From positions 1 through 52,371 of the forward strand of contig DAOWCY010000019.1 in assembly GCA_030639305.1 (NCBI GenBank): a stretch of 52,371 nucleotides of DNA. Reading direction: 5' to 3'. Of the stretch, positions 15,142 through 23,237 are shown one piece after another. Within the stretch, counting starts at the first letter, position 1; each line of letters begins with the position of its first letter. The position numbers and the translations under genes were made by a program. Below the pieces are notes generated by a model. That model was not told the DNA's origin. It ran no database searches and saw only the letters and a program-made list of their open reading frames with translations. Source of the stretch: JAGLQA01 sp023135565. Lineage in GTDB: Bacteria; Acidobacteriota; Aminicenantia; UBA2199.

Positions 15142-17001
15142 CTATTTACGATTATAGAAAGACTTAAGGAAATCTTTTAAAAAAAGCGCCCCCTTTAGCT
15201 CCGCTTTACCCGCCCGCTGCAGCCTGAAAGCAAAAGCATAACGCGCTTTCCCGGCCGGGAAAAAACCGGTCAGGATGGCGTCGTAACCGGCGCGGCGCTC
15301 ACCCCCAGTGCCGGTTTTTACCGCAGTCTCTACAAAATCTACCCGCGACCGCCTACCCGTTCCCCCAGGCGACGTCACTACCGCTTTCATGGCCTCTTTT
15401 ATTTTTAAGAAAATCATGTTTTCTTTGAATATCTCCAGCAGTTTTTTTTGGTGACTGTAAAAACCGAGATTTAATAAATTTTTTATATTCTCAATTAAAT
15501 GGGGCGCATAGATAGCGCCGTCGTGGGCAATAAACGCCGCAGTCAAAGCAGAATGAAAAGTCGTGGTGGTGACCAACCGTTCCCCGCGGCTGCGGCTTTT
15601 CTCATTGTTGTTCGACAAACCCACCGACAATTTTGCCAGGTGGAAATCTCCCGCAATATCCCGCTTTAAAGTCCCGGTCTTAAAATCCAAAAACAGGTCC
15701 CGGAAGTTTTCCGAGTTAAAGTAAAATTTTTCCAGCACCCCGGTCAGCTTATCGGCACCCGTTTTTAAACCCATTCTCGCAAAAGCGATATTACAGGATA
15801 CAGCCAGCGCTTCATCATAAGAAGAAACCCTGCCGTGAGCGATCCAGTCATAAAAAGTCTTCCCGCTCAAACGAATATTCCCTTTGCAATCTAATGGAAA
15901 AAGATCGCCGCCATCGTGTTTTAAATAAGCGAAAAGAGTGAGTACTTTTATGATCGAAGCAGGCTCATACTCCTCGAAAAAAACCGCATTCGGCGCCATC
16001 TTTTTTTTATTTAAGGGCTTCGAGTAGGCAGCGGCGATACTGCCGTTCGACAGGTCCAATAACAGGAAAGAACCATGATAACCGCGGAATAAGCGGTGCA
16101 GCTTCTCCTGGATATCCCGGTGGATGGTTAGTTTATAATACCTGATGCCGCTGCACAGCAGGGGACTGTTTCCTGCCTCCGGCGGCCCTGCCGGGGGCCA
16201 AACTTTTGAAAAAGTTTGATCAAAACTTTTGTTAATTTCATGATCTCCATGTGAAGCCACTTCCCCGCCGGAGCCCGGGGAAACACTCATGCTCATACTA
16301 CTTTTTAACTCTTCGTTAAAGGCGCTGAAATCTACGCCCGAGGTCAAAGAAACGGTCTCCTTTTTTTTGAGATCATAAGCAGCCAGCGGTTTGCCGTTAA
16401 TATCGAATATATAATCCAGTCTGCCGGAAGCCAGCGCTTTATTGGTGTTTTTTATTATTTCTAAAGCCTTTTCTCGTCCTGTTTTCTCCTCCGCGGACAA
16501 CCGCTCCAGCAGCCGGGCCGACCCCTCCGGGTCACAAAAAGCCGTGGTATACAGGACTTTGTAGAAAAGCGCTCCCTCTCCTTTTTCTAAGAGATAATCG
16601 GTGTAGGCTTTAAGCTCCCGGTATCTACCTTTATCCGAGAAATAATCCAAGAAGTCTTTATAAGCCACCCTGGTTTTTTTCCCGGCAAGTTCCCGGAAAA
16701 GCTGTCCCGCTTGCGCCGGTTTGCCTTTAAAAAGAAGAATCAAGGCTTTTAATTCTTTTTTCGTATCCGGGTAAAAAAGAGAATTCTCGATTTTCCCCCA
16801 CAAGGCCCCGGCTTCTTCCACCCTGTTTTGCAGCAGCAGTTCCTCGAGGTTTTTTACTTTGCCGTATTCGCGGCAGCTTTTCCAGGTGAAGAGAGCCATA
16901 ATAATAAGCAGCGCCGGCAGGATTAACCTTATCCTGTTTAATATTTTTTTTCTTTTTCTTTCCGCGAAGGAAAAAGAGACGTCTTTATAATCTATAACCA
17001 T
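15142..17001 (-). CDS. Penicillin-binding transpeptidase, interrupted in frame by a repeat
   Basis: 619 residues. N-terminal membrane anchor (LILPALLIIMALFTWKSC, about 27-45), a long helical/TPR-like region, and a transpeptidase domain from about 285. Motifs: SIIK with S349/K352, SCN with S402/N404, KTGTGG with K562. The domain opening (TIHRDIQEKLHRLF, then GSFLLLDLSNGSIAAAYS) matches class B PBPs. Between the two halves, residues about 256-277 (NKSFDQTFSKVWPPAGPPEA) are encoded by a family A repeat without loss of frame, in a linker just before the catalytic domain. It probably makes peptidoglycan cross-links. No FtsW/RodA partner nearby. Confidence 0.85.
   Translation of the reverse strand: MVIDYKDVSFSFAERKRKKILNRIRLILPALLIIMALFTWKSCREYGKVKNLEELLLQNRVEEAGALWGKIENSLFYPDTKKELKALILLFKGKPAQAGQLFRELAGKKTRVAYKDFLDYFSDKGRYRELKAYTDYLLEKGEGALFYKVLYTTAFCDPEGSARLLERLSAEEKTGREKALEIIKNTNKALASGRLDYIFDINGKPLAAYDLKKKETVSLTSGVDFSAFNEELKSSMSMSVSPGSGGEVASHGDHEINKSFDQTFSKVWPPAGPPEAGNSPLLCSGIRYYKLTIHRDIQEKLHRLFRGYHGSFLLLDLSNGSIAAAYSKPLNKKKMAPNAVFFEEYEPASIIKVLTLFAYLKHDGGDLFPLDCKGNIRLSGKTFYDWIAHGRVSSYDEALAVSCNIAFARMGLKTGADKLTGVLEKFYFNSENFRDLFLDFKTGTLKRDIAGDFHLAKLSVGLSNNNEKSRSRGERLVTTTTFHSALTAAFIAHDGAIYAPHLIENIKNLLNLGFYSHQKKLLEIFKENMIFLKIKEAMKAVVTSPGGTGRRSRVDFVETAVKTGTGGERRAGYDAILTGFFPAGKARYAFAFRLQRAGKAELKGALFLKDFLKSFYNRK
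16172..16233 (+). repeat. Family A repeat half-copy inside the PBP coding region
   Basis: GC hairpin plus AT arm, near-identical to intergenic copies (for example 19419-19480), but lacking the linker and closing hairpins. Read in frame as about 21 residues of the PBP. Confidence 0.92.
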
Positions 17002-17044
17002 TTTATATACTCCCTACCTCATAGGCTCCCTGCGCCGCCCTCTT

Positions 17045-17159
17045 ACCCTGCCGGGGGCCAAACTTTTGAAAAAGTTTGAACAAAACTTTTGTTTATTTAG
17101 AATCAAAAGCGTCCCCGCTGCAGCGAAGCCCTTCATCGGTTCCCCGCGCAGTGGGGCTC
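17045..17159 (+). repeat. Family A repeat between PBP and the GmhA-like gene
   Basis: Full copy ending in ccccgcgcagtgggg. Its distal end contains the last eight or so codons and the stop codon of the gmhA-like gene. Confidence 0.9.
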
Positions 17160-17705
17160 TAATATTTCGGCAAAAAAATGCAGGTAAAACATGTGCATCT
17201 CCTGGATAACCGGCGTATCGCCGCTGTTCACCGGCGCCACCACATCCACCCCCGCCTCTTCTAAAGGCGCCGTATTTTTCCCGCACAAAGCGATGGTTTT
17301 CATTTTTTTTTGCCGGGCCGCCTTAAAAGCCTCGATCACATTGGCCGACGTCCCGCTGGTAGAAATCCCTAAGGCAATATCGTTCTCCCTACCTATCGCC
17401 TCCACCTGCCGCGAAAAAATAAACTTAAAATCGCTGTCGTTAGCGATGGAAGTGATATTAGCCGTATTGCCGGTCAGGGCAATCGCAGGCAGGGCCGGTC
17501 TTTCTAAGTAGAACTTATTCACCAATTCCGCCGCAAAATGCAGCGATTGGGTGGCAGACCCCCCATTGCCGAAAACCAGTATCCGGTGGCCTTTTTTTAA
17601 AGCAGTTTCCATTAATTCGACAGCCGCGAAGACAGCTATCTCCTCTTTCAGCCTGTTGAACTGTTCTATCCTCGAATCGATTCTCGCTAAAAATTTTGCT
17701 TTCAT
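17133..17705 (-). CDS. gmhA: Phosphoheptose isomerase-like SIS protein
   Basis: 190 residues. GmhA converts sedoheptulose 7-phosphate to D-glycero-D-manno-heptose 7-phosphate, the first step to LPS heptose. Visible: GHRILVFGNGGSATQSLHFA with the phosphate loop, ALTGNTANITSIAND, DIALGISTSGTSANVIEA, and the C-terminal GDTPVIQEMHMFYLHFFAEI with metal/catalytic Glu-His residues. The end (LEPHCAGNR) comes from the adjoining repeat. Paralogues such as DiaA share this fold; the conserved QE(M)H motif favours GmhA. No other heptose gene is adjacent. Confidence 0.82.
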   Translation of the reverse strand: MKAKFLARIDSRIEQFNRLKEEIAVFAAVELMETALKKGHRILVFGNGGSATQSLHFAAELVNKFYLERPALPAIALTGNTANITSIANDSDFKFIFSRQVEAIGRENDIALGISTSGTSANVIEAFKAARQKKMKTIALCGKNTAPLEEAGVDVVAPVNSGDTPVIQEMHMFYLHFFAEILEPHCAGNR

Positions 17706-17814
17706 TTTATCCTCGGAAAAACCGGTTTTGCGGCGGCGCTGCAGCCGGAAAAATTTTTTTTAAAACGTCACCCTATTTAATAAGAGATTTTTTTCATTTT
17801 GTCAAGAAATATTG

Positions 17815-17849
17815 TTGACTTTTTAATGGTTCTTTGATAAAAATATACT
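17815..17849 (+). promoter_or_regulatory. Candidate promoter for gdhA
   Basis: TTGACT (17815-17820) with a 17-bp spacer to TAAAAA (17838-17843); a TATACT at 17844-17849 is an alternative -10 at long spacing. Leader of about 50 nt. Confidence 0.5.
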
Positions 17850-17902
17850 AATACAAATTTTTTTCCGACCAGGTCAAATCTTAATTTTAAGGAGATAAAT
17901 AA

Positions 17903-19261
17903 ATGTCGTTAGTCAAAGACTTAATCGAAAAAGTAAAAGTAAAAAATCCCGCTGAACCTGAATTTCATCAGGCAGTCGAGGAGGTAATGGAGTCACTGGA
18001 ACTTACGGTGGAACGACACCCCGAATTCGTAAAAGCCAACATTTACGAAAGAATCGTCGAGCCTGACAGGGCTATTCTTTTCAGGGTACCCTGGGCAGAC
18101 GATAAAGGCGACGTTCACGTACAGAAAGGTTTCCGGGTGCAGTACAACAATGCTATCGGCCCGTACAAAGGCGGTTTAAGGTTCCATCCTTCGGTAAACT
18201 TAGGTATCATTAAATTCCTCGGTTTCGAGCAGGTTTTCAAGAACTCTTTAACCACCTTGCCCATGGGCGGCGGTAAAGGCGGCTCCGACTTCGATCCTAA
18301 AGGGAAATCGGATGGTGAAGTAATGAGGTTCTGCCAGGCCTTTATGAGAGAGTTATTCCGTCATATAGGACCGAATACCGATGTACCCGCAGGCGATATC
18401 GGCGTCGGCGGTAGGGAAATAGGTTATCTTTACGGATATTACAAGAAACTCAGGAACGAGCACACCGGTGTGTTAACCGGTAAAGGTCTCGAATACGGCG
18501 GCAGCTTGATCAGGCCCGAAGCCACCGGTTACGGCGCGGTTTACTTTGCAGCAGAGATGCTTAATGTCAAAGGGGAAACCCTCGAAGGCAAAACCGCCTT
18601 AGTTTCCGGTTCCGGTAATGTGGCCCAGTACACCGTTGAGAAGTTACTCGACTTAGGCGGCAAACCCGTCACCATGTCCGACTCCGGCGGTTATATTTAC
18701 GATGAAGCCGGTATCGACCGGGAAAAGCTGGCCTTCGTAATGGATCTGAAAAACCTTCGCCGCGGTCGTATTAAAGAGTATGTGGAAAAATTCAGCAGCG
18801 CTGTTTACACCCCGGTAGACCAGGGCAAGGATCACAACCCGCTGTGGAATCACAAAGCAAATTGTGCTTTCCCCAGCGCCACCCAGAACGAAATCAATGC
18901 CAAAGATGCCAAGAACCTGTTAAACAATGGCGTTAATGTAATCTCAGAAGGCGCCAACATGCCTACTACCCCGGAAGGGATCGAAGTATTCATGGAAGCC
19001 AAAATCATGTATGGTCTCGGTAAAGCCGCCAATGCCGGTGGTGTTGCCGTTTCCGGTCTCGAGATGAGCCAGAACAGTCTCAGGTACAATTGGACCAGGG
19101 AAGAAGTAGACCAGAAGCTGCAGGGTATCATGAAGAGCATTCACAAAGCCGCTTATGAAACCTCAGAAGCCTATGGCGCAGCCGGGAATTATCCTTTAGG
19201 CGCGAATATTGCCGGTTTCTTAAAGGTTGCAAAATCCATGCTGGCATACGGTGTAGTCTAA
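17903..19261 (+). CDS. gdhA: NADP-type glutamate dehydrogenase
   Basis: 452 residues, the length of hexameric GdhA. Interconverts 2-oxoglutarate plus ammonium and glutamate. Visible: QYNNAIGPYKGGLRFHPSVN, the catalytic-lysine segment LPMGGGKGGSDFDP, DVPAGDIGVGGREIGYLYGY, and the nucleotide-binding SGSGNVAQYTVEKL. C-terminal GGVAVSGLEMSQNS is also conserved. Strong Shine-Dalgarno AAGGAG. Cofactor preference is inferred from overall similarity to the NADP-dependent subgroup. Followed by a strong hairpin. Confidence 0.96.
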   Translation: MSLVKDLIEKVKVKNPAEPEFHQAVEEVMESLELTVERHPEFVKANIYERIVEPDRAILFRVPWADDKGDVHVQKGFRVQYNNAIGPYKGGLRFHPSVNLGIIKFLGFEQVFKNSLTTLPMGGGKGGSDFDPKGKSDGEVMRFCQAFMRELFRHIGPNTDVPAGDIGVGGREIGYLYGYYKKLRNEHTGVLTGKGLEYGGSLIRPEATGYGAVYFAAEMLNVKGETLEGKTALVSGSGNVAQYTVEKLLDLGGKPVTMSDSGGYIYDEAGIDREKLAFVMDLKNLRRGRIKEYVEKFSSAVYTPVDQGKDHNPLWNHKANCAFPSATQNEINAKDAKNLLNNGVNVISEGANMPTTPEGIEVFMEAKIMYGLGKAANAGGVAVSGLEMSQNSLRYNWTREEVDQKLQGIMKSIHKAAYETSEAYGAAGNYPLGANIAGFLKVAKSMLAYGVV

Positions 19262-19285
19262 CTCTACATAGAAAAATAATTTTTC

Positions 19286-19316
19286 AGGGGGAGTTTTTAA
19301 AACTCCCCCTTTCCCC
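19286..19316 (+). terminator. Hairpin terminator after gdhA
   Basis: Near-perfect 12-base inverted repeat agggggagtttt / aaaactccccct, 25 bp after the stop, followed by a short T run and a C run rather than a long T tract. Confidence 0.75.
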
Positions 19317-19418
19317 CCCCAATCGGCATCGATCGATCATCAAAAGATTCCAGTCACCTGTACAGGGAGGAGTATATTTTTTTTGGCGAAGCTTCTTGTC
19401 TACTATGAAATCACTTTG

Positions 19419-19550
19419 CCTCCGGCGGCCCTGCCGGGGGCCAAACTTTTGAAAAAGTTTGATCAAAACTTTTAATGATTTAGAATCAAAAGCGCTCACA
19501 CGCTGTTTCTTGCGGCGAAGCCGCTTATAGGCTGCCCGCGCCGCGGGCTT
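19419..19550 (+). repeat. Family A palindromic repeat upstream of the duplicated-domain gene
   Basis: Full copy; the closing hairpin is cccgcgccgcggg. Its last bases run directly into the -35 box (TTGAAA, 19549-19554) of the next gene. The gene-free stretch 19262-19620 consists of the gdhA hairpin, this repeat and that promoter. Confidence 0.92.
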
Positions 19551-19577
19551 GAAAAAAGGGGACTTATATGATATAAA
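19549..19577 (+). promoter_or_regulatory. Promoter abutting a family A repeat
   Basis: TTGAAA (19549-19554), 17-bp spacer, TATAAA (19572-19577). The -35 box begins at the last bases of the repeat's closing hairpin. A 37-nt leader with TGGAGG precedes ATG at 19621. Confidence 0.6.
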
Positions 19578-19620
19578 CAACTATAAGAGGTTGTAATACC
19601 AATTAAATTCTGGAGGCATT

Positions 19621-20694
19621 ATGAGTGAAAACAACGATATTTTCGAGAAATACTTAGATGAAGAAAAAGGAGTCGCCGGTTTTTTTAAAAAGTCCAAATC
19701 CTGGGTTTACATCGTCACCGCGCTGGCTGTCGTTTTTGTCTGCATTATCGCCTATAAATCCCTGGTAGTAGATCGCATGAGCAAGCAGGAGGTTTTAGAC
19801 TCCATGGCAGTGGTGGAATTAGATTCCCAATGGGTAGAGAAGGAGGTCACTAACGACGGTGTAAAAATTGTCCCTACCGTTACCTTTAAGATAAAAAATG
19901 TGGGTCGGAAGGCGCTGCGTTATCTAAATTTCGAAGGCGTATTTATGTTTGAAGAGACAGGTCAGACTCACAGCGACGGCATCGCCTTTGCCTGCAAAGA
20001 GCCACTGCCGCCCGGCGAAACCAGCGAACAGGTATTTATCAAGTCGCGCTTCGGGTATTCGGCATCCGGCAAACAGGCATTTATGACCAATAAAGAGAAC
20101 TGGAAAAAAATGGACGTCAAAATATTCGTCAACACGAAAGGTTCCGGCCCGGTTCGTATTGTTGAAAAGCATCCTGTCAAGCAGGTGATCGAAGGTCTAA
20201 AAGGTGCGCCCCAGGAATCGGCTGCTGAGCGGGAGCAGTTGAAAAAGAGCACTGAGAGAGTGGCGAAATCTATAGAGATCGTGGCGCAGGAGACCAAATG
20301 GTTAGACAGGAAAGTCATCACCGGCAAAGCGGTGATAGTGCCTTCGATAAAGATTACCATTAAGAATCTTTCCGCGGAGCCGCTTCGGGATATAGTTTTT
20401 AAAGGTACTTTTTTGTTTGACGGTTCTGATGAATGGCTTGCCGACGGGTTGACCCGGGCCTTAAAGAAACCTTTGGCCGGCGGGGAAACCAGCCCGGAAA
20501 TATTGATTAGAGCGGAGCATGGCTATACTGCTTCTTCCAAACGCGCCTTTATCGATAACAGGCAGAACTGGAAGCCGGTAAAAGTCAAGGTGTATGTGAA
20601 AGCGCAAGATTCCGGTTATGCCTTTTTGGGAGTTTTTCCGGTGAGTCGTGAGATCGAAGGCGTGATTGTGCGTTACCGCATGAAGGAGAAATAG
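19621..20694 (+). CDS. Membrane-anchored protein with two tandem homologous domains
   Basis: 357 residues. Charged N-terminus, one transmembrane helix (SWVYIVTALAVVFVCIIAYK, about 27-46), then two domains of about 130 residues (62-190 and 220-350) that align with each other. Shared patterns are W(V/L)(E/D)(K/R)(E/K)V, I(V/K)P(T/S), (F/I)KN, PL..GETS, GY(S/T)AS.(K)(Q/R)AF and (E/Q)NWK. The fold is probably a beta-sandwich, judged from the alternating pattern. I do not recognise a named family. GGAGG precedes the start. The next gene starts 16 bp downstream and may be co-transcribed. Confidence 0.75.
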   Translation: MSENNDIFEKYLDEEKGVAGFFKKSKSWVYIVTALAVVFVCIIAYKSLVVDRMSKQEVLDSMAVVELDSQWVEKEVTNDGVKIVPTVTFKIKNVGRKALRYLNFEGVFMFEETGQTHSDGIAFACKEPLPPGETSEQVFIKSRFGYSASGKQAFMTNKENWKKMDVKIFVNTKGSGPVRIVEKHPVKQVIEGLKGAPQESAAEREQLKKSTERVAKSIEIVAQETKWLDRKVITGKAVIVPSIKITIKNLSAEPLRDIVFKGTFLFDGSDEWLADGLTRALKKPLAGGETSPEILIRAEHGYTASSKRAFIDNRQNWKPVKVKVYVKAQDSGYAFLGVFPVSREIEGVIVRYRMKEK

Positions 20695-20710
20695 CGGTAG
20701 GTTAATAATA

Positions 20711-22288
20711 ATGACCGACAAAGGAACATTACCTTACCTAATTAGAAAATTAGAACAAGCCAAAAGTAGTATCACAGAAGAGCATCTCTGGTATGCGGTA
20801 CGGGGTGCCCTGGACCCCAAATTGCTTATATCTAATATTTCGGAAGCGCTTCGTGTATCTGCCGAAGAAACAGAGCAATTACTTATTGACAATGGCTTTG
20901 GGGACCTGGTGGCGCAAAAAAAACTCGCGATGTCTAAAGGTTCCGCATCGTCCGGGATGCAGAAAGATTACATTATTTCTACATCCAAAGAAGTGATTTC
21001 TCCTTTCCCTGATATTTTTTCGATTGAATTTTCTCCGCCTCTGCATCAGCCTATTAAGTTATCATATTCACAGCATGAAGCTATATCTCTTATGACGGGA
21101 GAAATATTGGAGGCGGTTGATAATGATTCATTTATTGCATTATACCGGAAAAATATTCGCCGGTATTATGATAATTTCATGGCATCTGATGCTAAATTAA
21201 TAGACCGTTATATTTCAGAACAATTCAAAGCGGATTATCCACGATACATTGTGAATTCCGGCATCGGGGCAAATGAACAATTTAACCATTTCGCAGCTCA
21301 TGTCAATAATATTAATCCCAACCGTCACTGCAAATGGCTGGTCATCGATTCGCCAAAACACTTAGCGAAACTGCCTGAAGATGCTTCTGTCGAAAACACT
21401 CTTTTTATGGAATTTTCCAGGAGTGGAAAAACCGAGGAAACGGTAAAGATACACGAGTATACTCCTCGTGAAGCGAAACGTATCGTATTTGCAAATTCCG
21501 GGCCTTTGCGAGATATTGGTCTAAGGGACAAAAATCTGGTGTTGGATTTACCCGACCAGGTTTCCGGGCGATTTGGCAGGAATAAAACACCTATACTTCT
21601 CGCCCCTATGCATGTTGCCAAAATGGATACCGGTACATTCTGGAAAAATATAGAAAAGGTAGTGGCGAAATTTGATCTTTCATCTCCTAACTGCCTACCG
21701 GTACAGATCGCCCAATTTATCTATCTTTATCAACAGAAAAATGGCACAAATCATATCTATTTCGGCTGTAATGATGATGTCCTGGCTTTTTTAGCCGATG
21801 AACTGCTCCAGTTTTGGAACGAGGGTGTTAACAAAGATGGAAATGATATAAGTATGTCCAGGTATTTTGGACTTTTGCGTGATTCTCATCTCAATATTGA
21901 GGGCATATTGGCCAATCACAAAACAAAAATGGGAATATTTCTATTACGTGACCGGATGTTCCCGGGCCAGCTTCCTCCCATGACGTCGAGAACAATCGAT
22001 CCTATAAATCCCGATCACAGCGGTTTGTGTTTTGGAGATGAAGAGATTATCCTGGCAGAAGCGAATTATCAGCGTTTTTCAGAGTTGATGCCGGTAATAA
22101 AAATGAAGGTACATAGTGATTTAACATTAGAGCACACAGCCATCTTAGGGCAGTTGTGGGCAGATATAACATTCATTTATTCCAGGTTGGTCAATGTGGA
22201 TCCCGGCTCGAACCCGGAAGTAAAATATGTCCGCGACCGCTCTGATCGGCTTTTAGCTGAAGCCGCTCAGAGGAGGAAATCAGTATGA
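20711..22288 (+). CDS. Divergent phosphoglucose isomerase-like SIS protein
   Basis: 525 residues. The region about 175-260 (YIVNSGIGANEQFNHFAAHV, then ENTLFMEFSRSGKTEETVKI) is the PGI sugar-isomerase signature. The end (SRLVNVDPGSNPEVKYVRDR) aligns with the PGI C-terminal signature, but the usual QPGVE-x-x-K is altered to NPEVK, and the catalytic Glu region is not obvious. An N-terminal extension of about 120 residues is not PGI-like. So a PGI fold is seen, but activity as the housekeeping enzyme is doubtful. Its stop overlaps (ATGA) the start of the next gene, placing it in a three-gene cassette. Confidence 0.65.
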   Translation: MTDKGTLPYLIRKLEQAKSSITEEHLWYAVRGALDPKLLISNISEALRVSAEETEQLLIDNGFGDLVAQKKLAMSKGSASSGMQKDYIISTSKEVISPFPDIFSIEFSPPLHQPIKLSYSQHEAISLMTGEILEAVDNDSFIALYRKNIRRYYDNFMASDAKLIDRYISEQFKADYPRYIVNSGIGANEQFNHFAAHVNNINPNRHCKWLVIDSPKHLAKLPEDASVENTLFMEFSRSGKTEETVKIHEYTPREAKRIVFANSGPLRDIGLRDKNLVLDLPDQVSGRFGRNKTPILLAPMHVAKMDTGTFWKNIEKVVAKFDLSSPNCLPVQIAQFIYLYQQKNGTNHIYFGCNDDVLAFLADELLQFWNEGVNKDGNDISMSRYFGLLRDSHLNIEGILANHKTKMGIFLLRDRMFPGQLPPMTSRTIDPINPDHSGLCFGDEEIILAEANYQRFSELMPVIKMKVHSDLTLEHTAILGQLWADITFIYSRLVNVDPGSNPEVKYVRDRSDRLLAEAAQRRKSV

Positions 22289-23237
22289 AATTCAGCGAAA
22301 TAAAAAAAAAATGGGAAGCATTGACCTTGAGATCATCTTTTTTTTTATATGGGCGACATCCGCATTTGCTTTGATACTTGGACTATTCTTTATCGATTCA
22401 TTGAAAAATCCTTTTTACAAAAGAATTGCCAATATTTCCATACAGGTTGGAGGAGCTTTTTTCTTTGCTATATCGGCAGGCTACATTATTGAGAAAATTC
22501 GAGATATAAAAGGTTTTTCGGTTTTGTGGTCGTTTAGTCAAGAGTTTCGGCAAGCAGGCATTCTCGCTTTCTATTCAAATAGAGATAATGAGGCAGAAAA
22601 AAATCTCAAGGAGGCATTTGCAGAGCATAAAAGAGGAGAGGTGCTGATGGCCGGCGCTTCACTTCGTAAATTCTTAGTTCGAGAGTATCCCTTTTATCTC
22701 GGGATTCGTAATATGTTAACTAAAAAAGACAATTCAGTAAGGGTAAGGGCTTTATTTTGCAGCCCCGACAGTAATGATGAACTCCCGGTAAGGGCGTTCG
22801 TTGAAGAGTTTAACCAGGATGGAAAGTTCGGAGAAGACCCATATGATTGGGAAAAAGAGATAGATTTCCCTTTTCGAGAATTTAAAGAGCAATTCTATAA
22901 AAAATATGGCATCAAAGCCCCTTCAGATGAAAAGTTGAAAATAATAGATGATCTTGTATCTACCCGGAAAGGAATAAGTACGCTGAACCGTGCTTCAAAA
23001 AACACTAAAAATTCTATCAAATCCCGGGAGATTAAATCTGCTCCATATTGCACTGTTATTATTTTCCCCGATAAGGCATTTTATACTCCAAATCTTCTTT
23101 ACTATCAACCTCCCGTCAATATGACCACGCTGGTTTTTCATAAATCATCCGATACATACAACAAACTAAAGTATTATTTTGAATTTCTCTGGTGGGCAAA
23201 TGATCCGAAGCAGAAACTGGAGTCTGAAGTTGTCTGA
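22285..23237 (+). CDS. Two-helix membrane protein with cytoplasmic domain; apparent -1 frameshift
   Basis: The best start is ATG at 22285: AGGAGG is 9 bp upstream and the ATG overlaps the PGI-like stop. That frame ends after about 29 codons. The long frame (308 residues from 22311) has no Shine-Dalgarno. A run of ten A (22302-22311) joins the two frames if ribosomes or polymerase slip by -1, giving MKFSEIKKK joined to MGSIDLEII. The long frame has two transmembrane helices (about 10-60), then a soluble domain with EVLMAGASLRKFLVREYPFY and VRVRALFCSPDSNDELPVRA. This pattern is vaguely reminiscent of PLD-like or signalling domains, but I cannot name the family. A sequencing indel is an alternative. 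Confidence 0.6.

Noticed and set aside
23179..23229. ATG 23179 as start of the deoxyribosyltransferase-methyltransferase gene
   Set aside because: Would overlap the upstream gene by 59 bp and add residues unlike the domain start; TTG 23230 has GGAG at 7 bp.
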